Source: Monodelphis domestica
Taxonomy: Eukaryota; Chordata; Mammalia; Didelphimorphia; Didelphidae
Assembly: GCF_027887165.1 (NCBI RefSeq)
Contig: NC_077227.1
Coordinates: forward strand, 349,973,207 to 350,037,206
Direction of reading: 5' to 3'
DNA: 64,000 nucleotides
Positions 11,920 through 23,765 of this stretch are shown piece by piece (position 1 is the first letter of the stretch; each line of letters starts with the position of its first letter). The translations under genes and the position numbers were made by a program. The notes below the pieces were generated by a model, which saw nothing but the letters and a program-made list of their open reading frames with translations, did no database searches and had not been told where the DNA came from.

Positions 11920-12085
11920 ATATCTAGAGATGGAAAAGAATTCCAAGGTCATCCATCCAGTTCCCTCATATTCTATATGAAGAATCTTAGCCCTGAGATA
12001 TAAAATGACTTGCCCAGAGTCCTATCGGTAGTAAGTCAGAGAGGCAAAATATGAACTGAGGCTTCAAGTCCAGCATGCTTTCCAC
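11920..12085 (-). repeat. MIR-like SINE
   Basis: Reverse diverged copy with AAAATGACTTGCCCAGAGTC and the usual flanking order. Confidence 0.6.
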
Positions 12086-13884
12086 TGTTGCCTCTCTGGA
12101 GTGGGGATGGGGAACAAGGAAAAGTGAAAGAAGTTAAAAGTGGGAGAAGGCTGAAGACAGCAATTCCACTAGGTGGCACCATAAAGGAGCCACTATATGG
12201 CCAGGCCACTGCCTCTGCTCTCATTTGGCTCCTTAACTTCCAATGGGAATGACTATCAAGAGTGGGCATGAGGGGGGCCCTTATCCTAAGCCCAGTGGGG
12301 GGTCTAGCCTCAGGAAGCCAGATCACATTACTGAGAGACCTGGGATGCAGGCCAATTCTAATGTCTAGGACAATTTCCCCAAGCTCACAGAGTGTAACGC
12401 CCAAACCCCTGAGTAGAGGGAAGGGAGGCAGTGAATGTGCCCTAGGAAACAGGACTCAAGTCACCCTTCTCAACTCCCTCTCATCTCTCTGCCTCCTTTC
12501 TCTATTTTCCTTCTCTCTTAGCAATTCTCTCCACATGCACTATGACATCCTGCTGGCTCTTCTCCTAAGGTGGCCAGGTTGGCACCTGTTGAGACCGAGG
12601 GAGGGAGGCAGAGAAACAGTCAATCAATAGAGTAAATATTTATTCAGCAGCTATTATGTGCCAGGCACTGTGCTAAGCACTGGGGGTACAAAAAGAGACA
12701 AAAGACAATTCCTGTCCTCAAGAAGCTCACAGAAAACCAAGCTCCCTTCAAACACACTGAGGTTCCATCTCCTTAGATTGTACTTGCAGAAGTTGAATTG
12801 GTGGATTAGTGGGAAATAGTTTAATTTAAAGGGTTAGAACCCAGCTAAGGATGTGGCCATCTCTTTGACCTCTGTGCCCTCTCATGGCTGGAGAAGCTAT
12901 TTCAAGGACTCACTGCCACCCAGTGGCCAACACGAACCATAAGAGTGCCAGGAAGAAACCTCTGTGCAGCCCCAGAAGACATGCCAGGATGGACCTCCCT
13001 GGTGAACCAAAGGGTCATCTATCCTGCCCTGGGGACAGGGGACAGTTGAGAAAATGATAACTTGTGACATTTATTTGAGCTTTCCAAACACATTTCATTT
13101 GAGCCATACAACAATCCTGCGAGGTAGTACTACAGGTATTTTTCATCTCATTTACAAAGAAGGAAACTGAGCCTCAGTGAATTTGAATGGCTCATCCATA
13201 GTCACATTGTTAAGCGTTAGAGGTAGGGTTGGAATTCAGTTCTTCTTGACCCTGAGTCTAGTGTCCCAGCAGATCTGCTTCTTCTGAGGGGGCTGACTGG
13301 AGTCACTCACCTCTAAAGTCAGTCAGATTTGGGTCCAGGGGGATCTGGCTGCTAAGAATGGCAGGGCTAGATAGGGCCCTTAGAGATCATTTCTATTCCA
13401 CTCCTTCATTTTACAGATGAGGAAAGGAATTCTAGAAAGGGAAGCAGGGTGCCCAAGGTCACCCCGAGGCAAGGGCAGGGCAGGACAGGGCAAGGCATAG
13501 ACCTCCTGACTCCCCAAAGAAAAGCCCTATTTCACTGTGTATTCCTGTCTCCCACACACTGGGTTTCAGAGTAGGAGTGGAGGGAAGAAGGGAGAGAGAA
13601 ACGGTTCCCTCCTCTCAAGGTAATTCTCAGTTGTCCAGTCCAACGCAACATCCTTGAGGGACTGGGCAAGGCCTCTTTTTTCCCTGCTTCCATGTCCCCA
13701 GGACATACATAATTTAATGATTTACATGTGGCAGGTGCTCCATGGTTTTGGACTCTTTCCATAGGATCAGAGGTAGGTAACAGTGGCCATTAGGACAATA
13801 CTGATGCCACTCACTCTTCCTGAGGGCAAGGAGGGGGACATTATTAAAGAGAACAGGGGGAGCAGACTGCAAGAACAGAAGAAA
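12086..13884. other. Intergenic stretch between CAMK2A and ARSI
   Basis: No gene is recognised. Old repeats are readable: an L2-like 3' end in reverse at 12620-12735 (TGCCAGGCACTGTGCTAAGC) and MIR-like reverse copies at 13060-13270 and 13365-13495. The remainder looks single-copy. Any downstream termination signals of ARSI would fall at its right edge. Confidence 0.55.
13060..13270 (-). repeat. MIR-like SINE
   Basis: Reverse copy with GAAGGAAACTGAGCCTCAG, preceded by CAACAATCCTGCGAGGTAG, the typical reversed MIR middle and 3' end. Confidence 0.65.
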
Positions 13885-15764
13885 AGGGTTGGTCATCCAG
13901 GTTTTATTGAGCCTGTGCCCTTCCAAGGGACATTAACAACATTGTGACAAGCTTAGCAAGTTCAGGATGAACCAGTGAGGTTTCAGGAAAAGACAAGCTG
14001 GCCAGAGCAGGCCAGAGCAGTTAGGAGCCCTGGTGGGGCTGCTCTAAACAGAACCATCATTTCAATAAGAAGCCCTGACTCCCTAGAGTGACCCCCTCCC
14101 TCCTGGAGCCACAAGCGGCCACTCTCAGGATGCCATAATCATGGGGCTCCTCCCCAGTCCCCCAGGAGAGCCTTCCCACCTCCAGAGACTGTACCCATGG
14201 TGCCACAGTTGGACACAGCAACCCCTAAAAAATACCTGTCTTTGCCCCAGGTGAAAAAAAAATCCTCTTAGATCCAAATCCTTCAGCTCATCCTCTAGCC
14301 CTGGGGCAAAGCCAATCTAAGGCTTCACTTTAGGGGGAAGGGAGATGGAAAGGGGGAGGGAAGAGGAGGGGCCCCTCTGGCTCTCTCCCCATCCTCCTTA
14401 GGCCTCTCCTGGCTGCCCTCTATTTCCCTCGGCCCCTGGCCCTTAACCTGTGTCAAATCCTTTGGTGGCCAGCTCTAAATGAATGCGATTTTGTGACAGC
14501 AAAACCCCTCCCCCCCCACCCCCTGCAGCTCATCCCTGAGCTGACAAGTCCTAACAGGCCTCATTTGCCAGAGACAAAAATAACTATTTTCAAAATTCAC
14601 AGCAGAGCCATCGCCTACACATGCAGCACCGACTGGAACCTAGAGGGAGAAACACAGAACAGGCTGTGCAGAATGAAAACGCACTGTACATTAGAGGCTC
14701 TTAACCCCCACGCCCCTCATGCCCGCACCTCAGGGTGTGTGTGAGTACACGTGTGGATGTGCACACATATGTTCACACCTGCATGCATGCATACACATAC
14801 TCTCTCCCACCTCCACTCCCAGACCCCCCCCCCATCCCCAGCCAGACACCAAACAGATGTGTGTGACACATATGTGTATCGGGAAGTATCAGTGAATACA
14901 CCTGGCCATATTTACACTCACGTACACAATGATCCAACCTGTATTTGTGCTCATGTGTTCCTAATCATTCACTTAGCCAGGTGCCTAGTACACAGTAGGT
15001 ACTTAATAAATGCTAATTGACCTGCAAGTTTGCCCATGCCAGTCACTCGCTACCACTGCTGCCACCAGCACTTCATTTGCTGGATGAAGGAAGCTCCCAA
15101 ATCTTAGACTCATAGATTCTTAAAAGATGATAGAGATGGTAGAGGCCACCAAATACAACTTCCCTCTCCATATACGAGACCTCCTGTAGCAAGCCCAGTG
15201 GTCATTCACCTACCTAGGCATGGCCACGTGCTCCATGTTCTCCCTGCTCCTTCACGCCCTCTCTTGGCACCAACCTTGCTCTCATCAGCAAAAGCTGAGG
15301 GGAAACCTTCATTCGGGTGGGGCCAGGGAAATGGGCACAGAGGAAAACCCTCAATTCTCCCTCCAAGTAAGCTAGGGTGGTACCAGGAGGGCTCTAAATG
15401 GCTCGAAGGCAGGTCCTGAACCCACACACTTAGCCCTCAATCTCTGCTGCTGAGCTCCAAAAGCACTGTTAGGAAATTGAACAAATTGGGAAGTATCACC
15501 ACCAATCAGGTTGTGTCATCCCAGCCCTGAGCCTAAGGGATATTCCCCTTCATGGGCTGTCTCCAGTTCACTTTCAGGGTACAGCATACCCTCCCCTAAC
15601 CCCAAACCAGCCGAGCAAGCTTCCATTTTTCTCTAAGAGAATGCAGGTGGTCAGATAACCGCCAGTCTCTTCTCTAAGGATTTCCCAGTCATGAATGGAT
15701 ACCAGCCAGAAGAAGCCCTAGTAGAAGAGCTGGAATTAGAGACCCCACCCGAGCCTGCCCCAAG
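13885..15764 (-). other. ARSI: Probable ARSI 3'UTR
   Basis: Sequence between the ARSI stop codon and the AATAAA at 13903-13908. It is largely single-copy and includes a C-rich and purine-rich segment at 14340-14540. A CA/CATA-rich stretch lies at 14740-14870 and an L2-like 3' end at about 14965-15022. The extent is inferred from the signal only. Confidence 0.45.
13903..13908 (-). terminator. ARSI: Candidate poly(A) signal of ARSI
   Basis: AATAAA on the minus strand (TTTATT on plus), about 1.86 kb below the ARSI stop codon. It is followed within 40 nt by T/GT-rich sequence, as expected for a cleavage site. This is the best-placed signal I noticed, but transcript data would be needed to choose it. 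Confidence 0.45.
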
Positions 15765-17187
15765 TCAGATGCGGTTGGACATCAGCCTGGTGTTGAGCTT
15801 ACGGAAGAAAGAACGAAGCTTACAGATTTTGCACTTCTTTCTGCCCCGGCGAGAACCCCGGCCTCTCCCTTCCCTGGCCTCTTCCTCTTCCTCCTCCTCT
15901 TCCTCTTCCTCCTCCTCTTCACTAACCCATGGGCCCCAGGCACCCCCATTGAAATCAGGGTGGGCTCGGGGATTCTCAGCAGGGTAGCGCACAGGGATGG
16001 CTGTCCGGTTGTAATATACCAGCCGGGCCAACAAGGAACGGACCACATCCGGTCTTTGGGCTGCCAGATCCTCACGTTCGTAAGGGTCAGCGCTAATGTT
16101 GAAGAGCCACACAGACTGACGGGTGCCATCTGCCAACCGCTCCAGGTTCCACCAGCTGCCAGGGAAGTTGGCAAGAGTCTGCGGGGGGATCCAGTCACTG
16201 TAGCCAGGGTCCCCCGTCAGCAGCTTCCATTCACCAACTCGAATCGAAGCTTGAACAGCAGTATTCCAAATGCCAAAACCACCTTCGAGGGAACCATGCT
16301 TGGCATGGTTGTAGAGAGGATCAATGTTGTGGAGGATCTCCATGCGAGGGGAAACCTGACCCTCACTAATGGCCGGCCATACATTGTAGCCATCCAGCCC
16401 CTCTGCCTCTGACACGCTGCCCCCAGCCAGCGTCACCAGTGTAGGGTACCAGTCCGTGATATGCACCAGCGCCCGGCTAGTCCTTCTCTTTCTCTTGAGC
16501 AGGGGGCTATGAACAAAGCCGATGCCGCGCACACCACCCTCCCAATAGGTGCCCTTGCGGCCCCGCAGGGGCCAGTTGCTTCCTCCAGAGAAGGTCTGGC
16601 CACCATTATCAGTAGAGAAGATAATGACGCTATTGTCATAGTAGCCATAACGTTTCAGGGCCCAGGTGATATTGCGCACGGCCTCATCCATACACGTCAC
16701 CATGGCAGCATATTTGCGCCGAGCTACATTACCCATGGTACGGTAACGGTACAGGTACTCACGGGGGGACTGCAATGGCGTGTGCACAGCCTGGAAGGCT
16801 ACATAGAGGAATAGGGGCTGGTGGGGACTGTGACTAGCCAGGATTTGGCTGGCACGCTGGGCATACAGCAGGGTTGAGTACTGGCCACTCTGCTCCCATG
16901 CCACATTCTCACCCTCATGAAGGTCATAGCCACACACGCCAGGTCCATCACAGTTGTCATATGTGTAATAGTCCACGTTGCCCGTCAGCGAGCCCAAGAA
17001 GGTATCAAAGCCACGCCGTGTGGGTAGACATGCCTTCTTATAGAAGCCTAAATGCCACTTGCCCACCATGTGAGTGGAGTAACCCACCTCCTGCAGTTTT
17101 TGTGGCAGTGTCACCTGATCGAGGGGCAGGCAGCTGGGCTGACGAGGACGGATGATTGAGTGCTGCAGTCCTGTGTGGATCTGGTAC
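15765..17187 (-). CDS. ARSI: ARSI exon 2 (arylsulfatase I, main catalytic part and C-terminus)
   Basis: This is the second and last coding exon (1423 nt). The acceptor is an AG at 17189-17188, preceded by a pyrimidine tract. It opens by completing Arg111 and then YQIHTG. It carries the second sulfatase signature [13 protein letters not shown] (residues 146-158), His246 in AVHTP, DNGG at 304-307 and Lys322 in LRGRKG, which match active-site positions of the ARSB/ARSI/ARSJ group. Towards the end there is a run of 14 glutamates (about residues 534-547), then a basic, cysteine-containing tail ending RLMSNRI. The stop is TGA at 15767-15765. The human protein is about 569 residues as I recall; the extra length here comes partly from the longer acidic run. 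The frame is fully open. ARSJ is the closest alternative, but the whole sequence agrees better with ARSI. Confidence 0.97.
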
Positions 17188-17344
17188 CTGATTGGCAGAA
17201 GGAAGTGAAAAGGGGGAGAAAGGTAAAACACGAATATGTTAACATGAATTGGACTTCTCCTTTATTTACCTCAGACCTGAAGGTGGAATAAATGAATGAA
17301 TGAGAATTTATTAAGAATTTATAAAAGATTAATATGCAATCGAT

Positions 17345-17560
17345 AGAGTGCTGGACCAAGGTTAGTTCAAAACTGGTCTCAGACCCTATCTGAATGACCT
17401 GGGTAAAGTCCCTTAACCTCTGTCTGCTTCTGTTTTCTCATCTGTAAAATAGGGATAATAGCCCCTATTCCCAAGAGTTGTGAGGACAAAATAAGATAAT
17501 ATTTATAAAAACTTTGCAAACCTTAAAATGATATACAGATGCTAGCGATTGTTATTATCA
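17345..17560 (+). repeat. MIR-like SINE in ARSI intron
   Basis: Long MIR form: CTCATCTGTAAAATAGGGAT, AGAGTTGTGAGGACAAAAT, then AACTTTGCAAACCTTAAAAT. An L2-like reverse fragment follows at 17565-17655. Confidence 0.75.
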
Positions 17561-17779
17561 CCATTACTAAGCATTTGTTATGTACTTAATTTAGCTAGGA
17601 ACACAAATAGAAAAGCAAGGTAGTCCCTGTTTTCAAGAAGCTTACATTCTAATAATGTTCCTCCCTAAATAAAAAAGGAAAGCCTGGGACAGTGGAAAGA
17701 CTACTAAATGGGAAGTCAGGAAACCTAGGTCCTAATCATAGCTGTAACACTAACTAGCTCACTCTGGTCCTGGGTTCGT

Positions 17780-18030
17780 TATTGTTGTTTAGTCACTTCA
17801 GCCGTGTCTGACTCTTTGTGACTCCATTCAGGGTTTTCTTAGCAAAGATCCTAAATGGATTTGCCATTTTGTTCTCCAACTCAATTTACAGATGGGAAAC
17901 TGAGGCAATCAGGGTTAAGTGACTTGCCCAGGTCACACAGCTAGAAAGTGTCTCAGGTTAGATTTGAACTCAGGAAGATGAGTTTTCCTGATTCAAGGCC
18001 TGGTGCTGTATCCACTATGTTGCCTAGCTG
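17780..18030 (-). repeat. SINE with RTE/BovB-like tail
   Basis: At the left is TTGTTTAGTCACTTCAGCCG then TGTCTGACTCTTTGTGACTC, the reversed BovB-type 3' tail. At the right is the reversed tRNA-like head with CTTGCCCAGGTCACACAGCT. This is a CORE-SINE fused to an RTE end, common in marsupials. Confidence 0.85.
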
Positions 18031-19139
18031 AGTTTCCCCACCTGTAAAATGAGGGGATTTAAACTAGATAAATCCCCCATTAGTAAACTAAGGGGGTATG
18101 ATTAGATAAATTCCCCTTTAACAAATTAAGAGGATTTGACTACGTTCTCTTCCAATTCTGACATTCTGTGTTCCATAGTCTTTTTTAGTTCGGACATGTC
18201 ATGGTTTAATGACCTTTCATGCTCTTCTTTTCCATATTCTAAAGGTTCCTTCCAACTCCGATATTCCAAATTCTATGTTCTAAGGTCTATTCTGGCCCTG
18301 ACTTTTTATGTTCTAAAGTCTTTTCCAGTTTATTTTATGAGGTCTCTTCCAGCTTTGGTATTGTCTGTTCTAAAGTTTCTTCCAGCTCTAAAGATGAGAA
18401 GAATGAGAGGAGGGAGTGGTGCTTTTGGGGAGAGGGGGAAAGTAGTAGTAGCCTGAGCCCTTGGATCTTGGAAATGTTACTCATTCCAGTGAGTTCCAGT
18501 TTAGACTACATCCTCTTATTCATTCCACAAACATTTATTAAGTGCTATCATGTCACCTCCCTCCCTTCTTTGCAAAAGTGGAGGACTACAGATATAGAAT
18601 GCTGCACATATTATTAAACACAGTTGATAAATGGGTTGGTTTTTTCTGAATTGCTTCATTTCTTATTCTTTGTTATGAAGGATAACTTACTGGAGGGGGA
18701 AGGGTAAGGAATACATTTAGAATGAAAGCGACACTAAAAAACTATCAATGTATTTTTTAAACACTTTCTATATGAAACACCTCATGGTAAGGGTTATGGA
18801 GGATAATAAAGCAGTGTCCTTCTACTCTCTGGAGTCAATTAAAGGAAATAAAATATAATAACTATAATACTTATACATCAATAATCCACAGTTCTATCAA
18901 TGGGAATTGATTACCTACAGCCAACCAGGTAATGAGCCTCTCTGAACTTAGACTGAGTCTCAGAGGACAGATATAGTATCTATTACCAAATCCATACTGA
19001 AAGGCTTCCCAGCATAGGATGATTTGCCTTAACTTGCTCTCCACCAGGATAGTCTGAGATAACCCAGAGTCACTTGTACAAAGCAATGAGTCTTTAAAGA
19101 GGATGTAATGCAAAGTAGGATAAGAAAGCATATATATGT

Positions 19140-19142
<3 letters not shown>
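18031..19142. other. Intron stretch, mostly unassigned
   Basis: About 18130-18400 is an imperfect repetitive segment with many copies of TTCTAAAGTC/TTCCAGCT-like words, perhaps an old degenerated MIR-end tandem. The rest looks single-copy. Confidence 0.4.

Positions 19143-19144
<2 letters not shown>

Positions 19145-19172
<28 letters not shown>
19145..19172. repeat. (GT)n microsatellite
   Basis: A short GT run in the ARSI intron. Confidence 0.95.
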
Positions 19173-19175
<3 letters not shown>

Positions 19176-19267
19176 AAGAAAGTAGAATAATAATGCATAT
19201 GGGAAAACATTTTAAAGGCAGTTTCTCTAATAAAGGTTTCATGTCTCAAGTATATAGAAGAGTTTGT

Positions 19268-19348
19268 CAAATTTATAAGACTATGAATCATTCCCCAATT
19301 GATAAATGGTCAAAGGCCATGAACAGGCAGTTTTCAGATGAAGTAATC

Positions 19349-19423
<75 letters not shown>

Positions 19424-19950
19424 TATGAAAATGCTTTAGATCATTATTGAATAGAGAAATGCAAATTAAAACAACTCTGAGGTATCATCTTACACTTATC
19501 AGATTGACTAAAAAGAAAAAAGAGCAAAATGACAAATGTTGGAGGGGATGTGGGAAAATGGGGATACTAATACATTTCTGGTGGAACTATGAACTGATCC
19601 ATTGTTGGAGGGGATGTGGGAAAGTGTGGATACTAATACATTGTTGGTGGAACTGTGAATTGATCCAACTATTTTGGAAACCAATCTGGAATTATGCCTA
19701 AAGTATTATAAAAAGGTATATATTCTTTGCCCCAGCAATATCATTACTAGTTCTGTTTCCCAAGATGATCTGAGAAAAAAGAAAAGAACCTATATTTCTA
19801 AAATATTTACAGCAGCTTTCTTTGTGGAGAAAAAAACCTGGAAATTGAGGGGATGCTCATCAGTTGGGGAATGGATAAACAAGTTGTGGTATATGATTGT
19901 GATGGAATACTACTGTTGCCAAAACAATGAGCAGGTTAATTTTAGAAAAA
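19268..19950 (+). repeat. L1 3' part (ORF2 C-terminus and 3'UTR) with internal expansions
   Basis: It follows the same L1 type as 56862-58224: the word for a CWRGCG Cys-rich motif, then the GTTGGGGAATGGATAAACAA segment. A GATA array is inserted at 19351-19422 and a 66-bp unit is tandemly duplicated at 19537-19602 and 19603-19668. The reading frame is broken. Confidence 0.85.
19351..19422 (+). repeat. (GATA)n then (GACA)n microsatellite
   Basis: GATA units to about 19409, then GACA units to 19422, inside an L1 fragment. Confidence 0.97.
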
Positions 19951-19951
19951 C

Positions 19952-20125
19952 ATGGAGGGTCAGTTTAGTGGATAGAGAAGCAGGGCTGGAGTTGGGAAGA
20001 CACAAGCTCAAATCTGGTCTCAGACACTTCCTAGCTATATGACCCTGGGCAAGTCATGTAACCCCAATTGTCCAACTCTTGCTCTTCTATCTTAAGAGTT
20101 GTCACTAAGCCAGAAATTAAGGGTT
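19952..20125 (+). repeat. tRNA-derived SINE
   Basis: The head is diverged. B box CTCAAATCTGGTCTCAGACA, TGACCCTGGGCAAGTCATG and a TTAAGGGTT tail are readable. Confidence 0.8.
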
Positions 20126-20630
20126 CAAAATAATTTTCCCAGGTTCACAAATCCAAAATATACCAAAATCAGCATTAGAACTAAAAGTCTCTATCCTACT
20201 CCATATTGCCTCTATGATATTATTACTTTGTTTTAGGTTGGGGGAGGGGGGGTTGGTCAAGATTTTCCTTATTTTATTCATTTGGGGAATTCCCACTGTA
20301 TAACCCTACCCCATTCCTCAACCGCTGCAGATTGGCAAGTTGTCCATTAACCATAGTCTTAATGGACCATCTGGGGACACTAAAAAGACAATGACTTAAC
20401 CATGGTCACATGGCCAGTATGGACCAGGATTTGAACCTACTTCTTTTTGACTCCAAAGTCTGTCCTCCATTGACTACACTTCTCAATTATGTAATATATT
20501 GTGTTCTATTCTGTTATACTGTGTCATGTCAGTCAACAAGTATTCTACTAGATGCCAGGTAGTGTTACCAAGTTCTGAGAATACAAGAGCAAAGAATGTA
20601 ATGATCTCTACTCACAATAAGTTTACATTT

Positions 20631-20812
20631 GGGTGCAGCAAGGTGGCTCAGTGGATAGAGTTAGGAGTGAATACAGGAAGTTCTAGGTTCAAATCTGACC
20701 TTGGACATTTCCTAGCTATATGATGAACCTGGTCAAGTCAATTAGCCCCAGTTGCCTAGCTTTTGCCCATCTGTCTGAATTGTCACTAAGACAGGAAGTA
20801 AGGATTAAAAAA
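20631..20812 (+). repeat. tRNA-derived SINE followed by (GA)n
   Basis: Head GGGTGCAGCAAGGTGGCTCA, B box GGTTCAAATCTGACC, tail ACAGGAAGTAAGGATTAAAA. The tail continues as a GA run to 20832. Confidence 0.85.
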
Positions 20813-21784
20813 AGAGAGAGAGAGAGAGAGAGCACAAGTTCTTCCAGGTGCTGCTGGAAAGGTTATAGACACACGACTGGTGTGTGTGACTGGTCTGGCA
20901 GTAACCTAGATAAGATTGGAGAGACTCATTACCAGAGAATCAGGAATTGTTTGGCCATAACACATCTACTAGGACAGAGAGGGAGTTTAATCTGTGACAG
21001 AGGAAAAAGTACTTCCAAGGATGAAATCCTGTCTCTTTCAAAGCCTTGGGTATAGCCTGGGTCTGTATGTCTATATGTGAAATGTGGTCCTGAAGAAGAA
21101 ATAAAATGAAGGAAGATATGAGAAACAAAGAAGTGGTAGAGGAAGAAGTGGCAAAGGAAGAAAAGGATGAGGGAGATCAAGGGAGAGGAGGACAAATGAC
21201 CAGAGCAACTGGGCATAAGATGAAGCAATTCCCAAGAAGCAAAAAACAGAAATATAGGGGTTTATTGAAGCTGTATCCAAGTTGAGGAAGCCTCAGTGGG
21301 GTCTGAAGATAGAGTAGAGAGGAATAAATGCAAGCACCCTTCATCAGTCTCCTCAGGATCCCATATCCTCCCCTGAACTATCCCCCAATTTTACTCTCCT
21401 TGACATCCTTCTCCAAACACTATTCTCCTTAGCCATCCATCCCACTACTTGGCCTTTCCTCTTCTTCTCCCACCCCTGAACTCCCAGAGGATCACTCCTC
21501 TTCCCAAGCCTCAGAGTCTCCCCATCTCAGCAGATCTCCTAAATCCAGATCTACATATTTCTCAAAATCTTTTCATCTCACCTTCAAATTCCCTTCTTGG
21601 TTTCATTGCATCATCAATGCTTAGCACAATGCCTGGCACACAGGGTTTTTTAATAAACATTTGTTAACTGACTGAATTCCTGAGCCTTGAAATCTCCTAC
21701 TTCTCCACCTCTTGACAGCATTGGGCTGGAAAGGGGTCAGTTCCTATTGACTGCCCCTTTTTCCCCTCCATTTAAAAGTTTCAC

Positions 21785-21885
21785 TTATTTATTTAGAAGA
21801 TTTTTCCATGGTTACATGATTCATGTTCTTTCGCTCCCTCCTCCCTCCCCCTTCCTGGAGCCGATGAGCAATTTCCACTCCCTCC
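21785..21885 (-). repeat. L1 3'UTR fragment
   Basis: TTTTTCCATGGTTACATGAT then TCATGTTCTTTCGCTCCCTC matches reverse L1 3' ends at 34860, 37960 and 58990. A short purine (GGAA-type) tract follows at 21920-21960. Confidence 0.75.
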
Positions 21886-22299
21886 ATTTAAAAAAAATAA
21901 TTTAACAAAGAAATTATATGGAAGGAAGGAATTACATGGAAGGAAGGAGGGAAGGAAGGGAGGGAGAAGTGAAGAAAGGAAGCACTTTACACATAGCAGG
22001 CTCTTGATAAATGTTTACTGGATTGAATTGAATAAATGTAAAGTCCCGCATATGGGCTCAAAAATTCATTTGCACAGCTTCTAAGTGAAATAGATATAAC
22101 TAAAGAGTCACTCATATAAGAAAGACCTAGGAATATTGGTTGACCACGAGTTCAATATGAGTCAACAGTGCTACTTGGTTGCCAAAAAAAAGCTAATGTG
22201 ATCACAGACAGCATGAATGGAACCACAGTGTCAAGATCAAAGGAAGTGATAGTCCTACACTCTTCTATCCTAGCCAAACCCCATCTGAAGAATTTTGTC

Positions 22300-22830
22300 C
22301 AGTTCTGGGCACCACATTTTAGGATGGATATTGACAAACTGGAATAAGTTCAGAAGAGGATAACCAGAATGGTGAGGCAATGAGAATCCATGCCACATGA
22401 CCAATGGTTAAAGGAATTCAGCTGGGGATTTTTAGTCTGGAGAAGAGAAGGCTTTGAGGGCCCTCTTCGAATGGTTTGTTATTTGTTTTTTTTGTTATTT
22501 GTTTTTTTTTTGTTGTTGTTGTTGTATGGATGAAAGTTTTAACTTTGTTCTAACTCCAGAAGACAGAACTAAGGCCAGTGGGCGGAAGTGACAGACAGGC
22601 AGATTTCTGCTTCCCATAATTAATCAATCAAACAAGCATAAGAAAGAGCCTGCTAACAATTAGAGCTATGGGGGAACAGAATAAGAAGCCTTTTGAGGTA
22701 TTGTCTCTGATGGAAGGATTCTATAGAAAGCTGGAATGTGATAGAGAGTATTCTTGTTCTACCTGTACAGGGTGATTGGAGTCTTAGATGACTTCTAAGA
22801 TCTTCTCCAGCTCTGAGATTCTATGACTTC
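22300..22830 (+). repeat. CR1/L3-like ancient LINE fragment
   Basis: GTCTGGAGAAGAGAAGGCTT, then CAGAACTAAGGCCAGTGGG, AACAATTAGAGCT and a 3' end with TTCTAAGATCTTCTCCAGCT follow the L3 3' region. A T/G-rich segment at 22470-22530 interrupts it. Confidence 0.65.
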
Positions 22831-22984
22831 ATTTTGTCTCTACTACTAAATACCTGTGTGAACTTGAATAAATCTTTAAAATGAGGGGAGCTAATTAACC
22901 AAAAGGTCCTTTCCAGTTCTAATTCCCAGTTCTAAGATCCCTTCCTACTTCTAAGGGTCCCTCTAGATCTATTGTTCGGTGATG

Positions 22985-23225
22985 TAGTGGAAAGAATAAT
23001 AGAAATGGAGACAAGCCCTATGTTCAAATCACTACCAATATCAGAATACTTAATAGCTCTGTGACTACCAGCAAGTGACTTACTACCTCTTCTTCTCTCT
23101 TTTCAATAAAATGGGAGAGACCTATATAGTAAGTACTTACCTCTGAGGGTTGTTGTGAGACTCAAATGAGATAATGCACCATAAAACACTTTGCAAACTT
23201 TAATCTATATAATTCTACATTCATT
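22985..23225 (+). repeat. MIR-like SINE
   Basis: It has GTAGTGGAAAGAATAATAG, GTTGTTGTGAGACTCAAATG and AACACTTTGCAAACTTTAAT in the right order. Confidence 0.75.
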
Positions 23226-23433
23226 CACATGCAAGTGTGGGCGAATTAATATATGCCTCCTCCTTCTAAGAATATTTGCACTTTAAAAGAAGAGCCTGGA
23301 GGTGACAGGGGAATGCACCACTAAAGAACGAAAGGCCAGCAAAGGTAGAGCAAATACTTGGTGAGGAAGGTCTTCCCTGGGCCTTTAGCTCCCTGAGCCC
23401 ATTGTTATCAGGGCAGAAAACCAGTCTACTCAC

Positions 23434-23765
23434 CTGCCAGTGAGGAGCTGACTTCGAGAAGGGGTACAGATGGGCTGAATGTAATAGTTCTCTAGCTTTA
23501 CGCCCTCGGCGGCTAGTCGGTCCAAGGTCGGGGTCTGGATGTCTGAGCCGTGGTAGCCCACATCGTGGTAGCCCTGGTCATCAGTGAGGATGAAGATGAT
23601 ATGAGGCGGAGATGAAGACACGGACTGCGAGGGAGACGGGGGAGGCTTGTCCCCAGAGGCCCGAGGCCCATCAGCCTGGTGGCCCGGCTTGACCCAGTCC
23701 CATGAAAGGTAGCCGAAGCTGAGGAGGCTGACCAGAGAGAAGCCGGTAAGAGCTGACACCGCCAT
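23434..23765 (-). CDS. ARSI: ARSI exon 1 (signal anchor and catalytic cysteine)
   Basis: Arylsulfatase I is a lysosomal/secretory-pathway sulfatase of the ARSB-like group. Its active-site cysteine is converted to formylglycine by SUMF1 in the ER, and its natural substrate is not firmly established. This 332-nt exon begins at the ATG at 23765-23763 (A at -3, G at +4) and gives [20 protein letters not shown], a hydrophobic signal sequence. Then come a Pro/Ser-rich linker (about 35-53), the metal-binding DDQGYHD (62-68), and the sulfatase motif CTPSR (100-104) whose Cys100 is the predicted formylglycine. The donor is GTGAGT just after GGCAG (23433-23428). Joined to exon 2 it makes 585 codons including stop, with the frame kept. 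The 51 bases above this ATG are also open, but only from a GTG, so the ATG is chosen. Confidence 0.96.

Larger units (their letters stand above)
17188..23433 (-). other. ARSI: ARSI intron 1, repeat-rich
   Basis: A single 6.2 kb intron between the two ARSI coding exons, with a GTGAGT donor and a CAG acceptor. It holds MIR-like, RTE-type and tRNA-derived SINEs, an L1 3' end, an L3-like fragment and microsatellites (listed separately). No other coding sequence is seen. Confidence 0.9.

Noticed and set aside
15691..16412. Plus-strand ORFs opposite ARSI exon 2
   Set aside because: They are antisense shadows of the conserved ARSI coding sequence.
19351..19422. Regular tandem repeat as a CRISPR-like array
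   Set aside because: It is a GATA/GACA microsatellite with no spacers, in a vertebrate genome.
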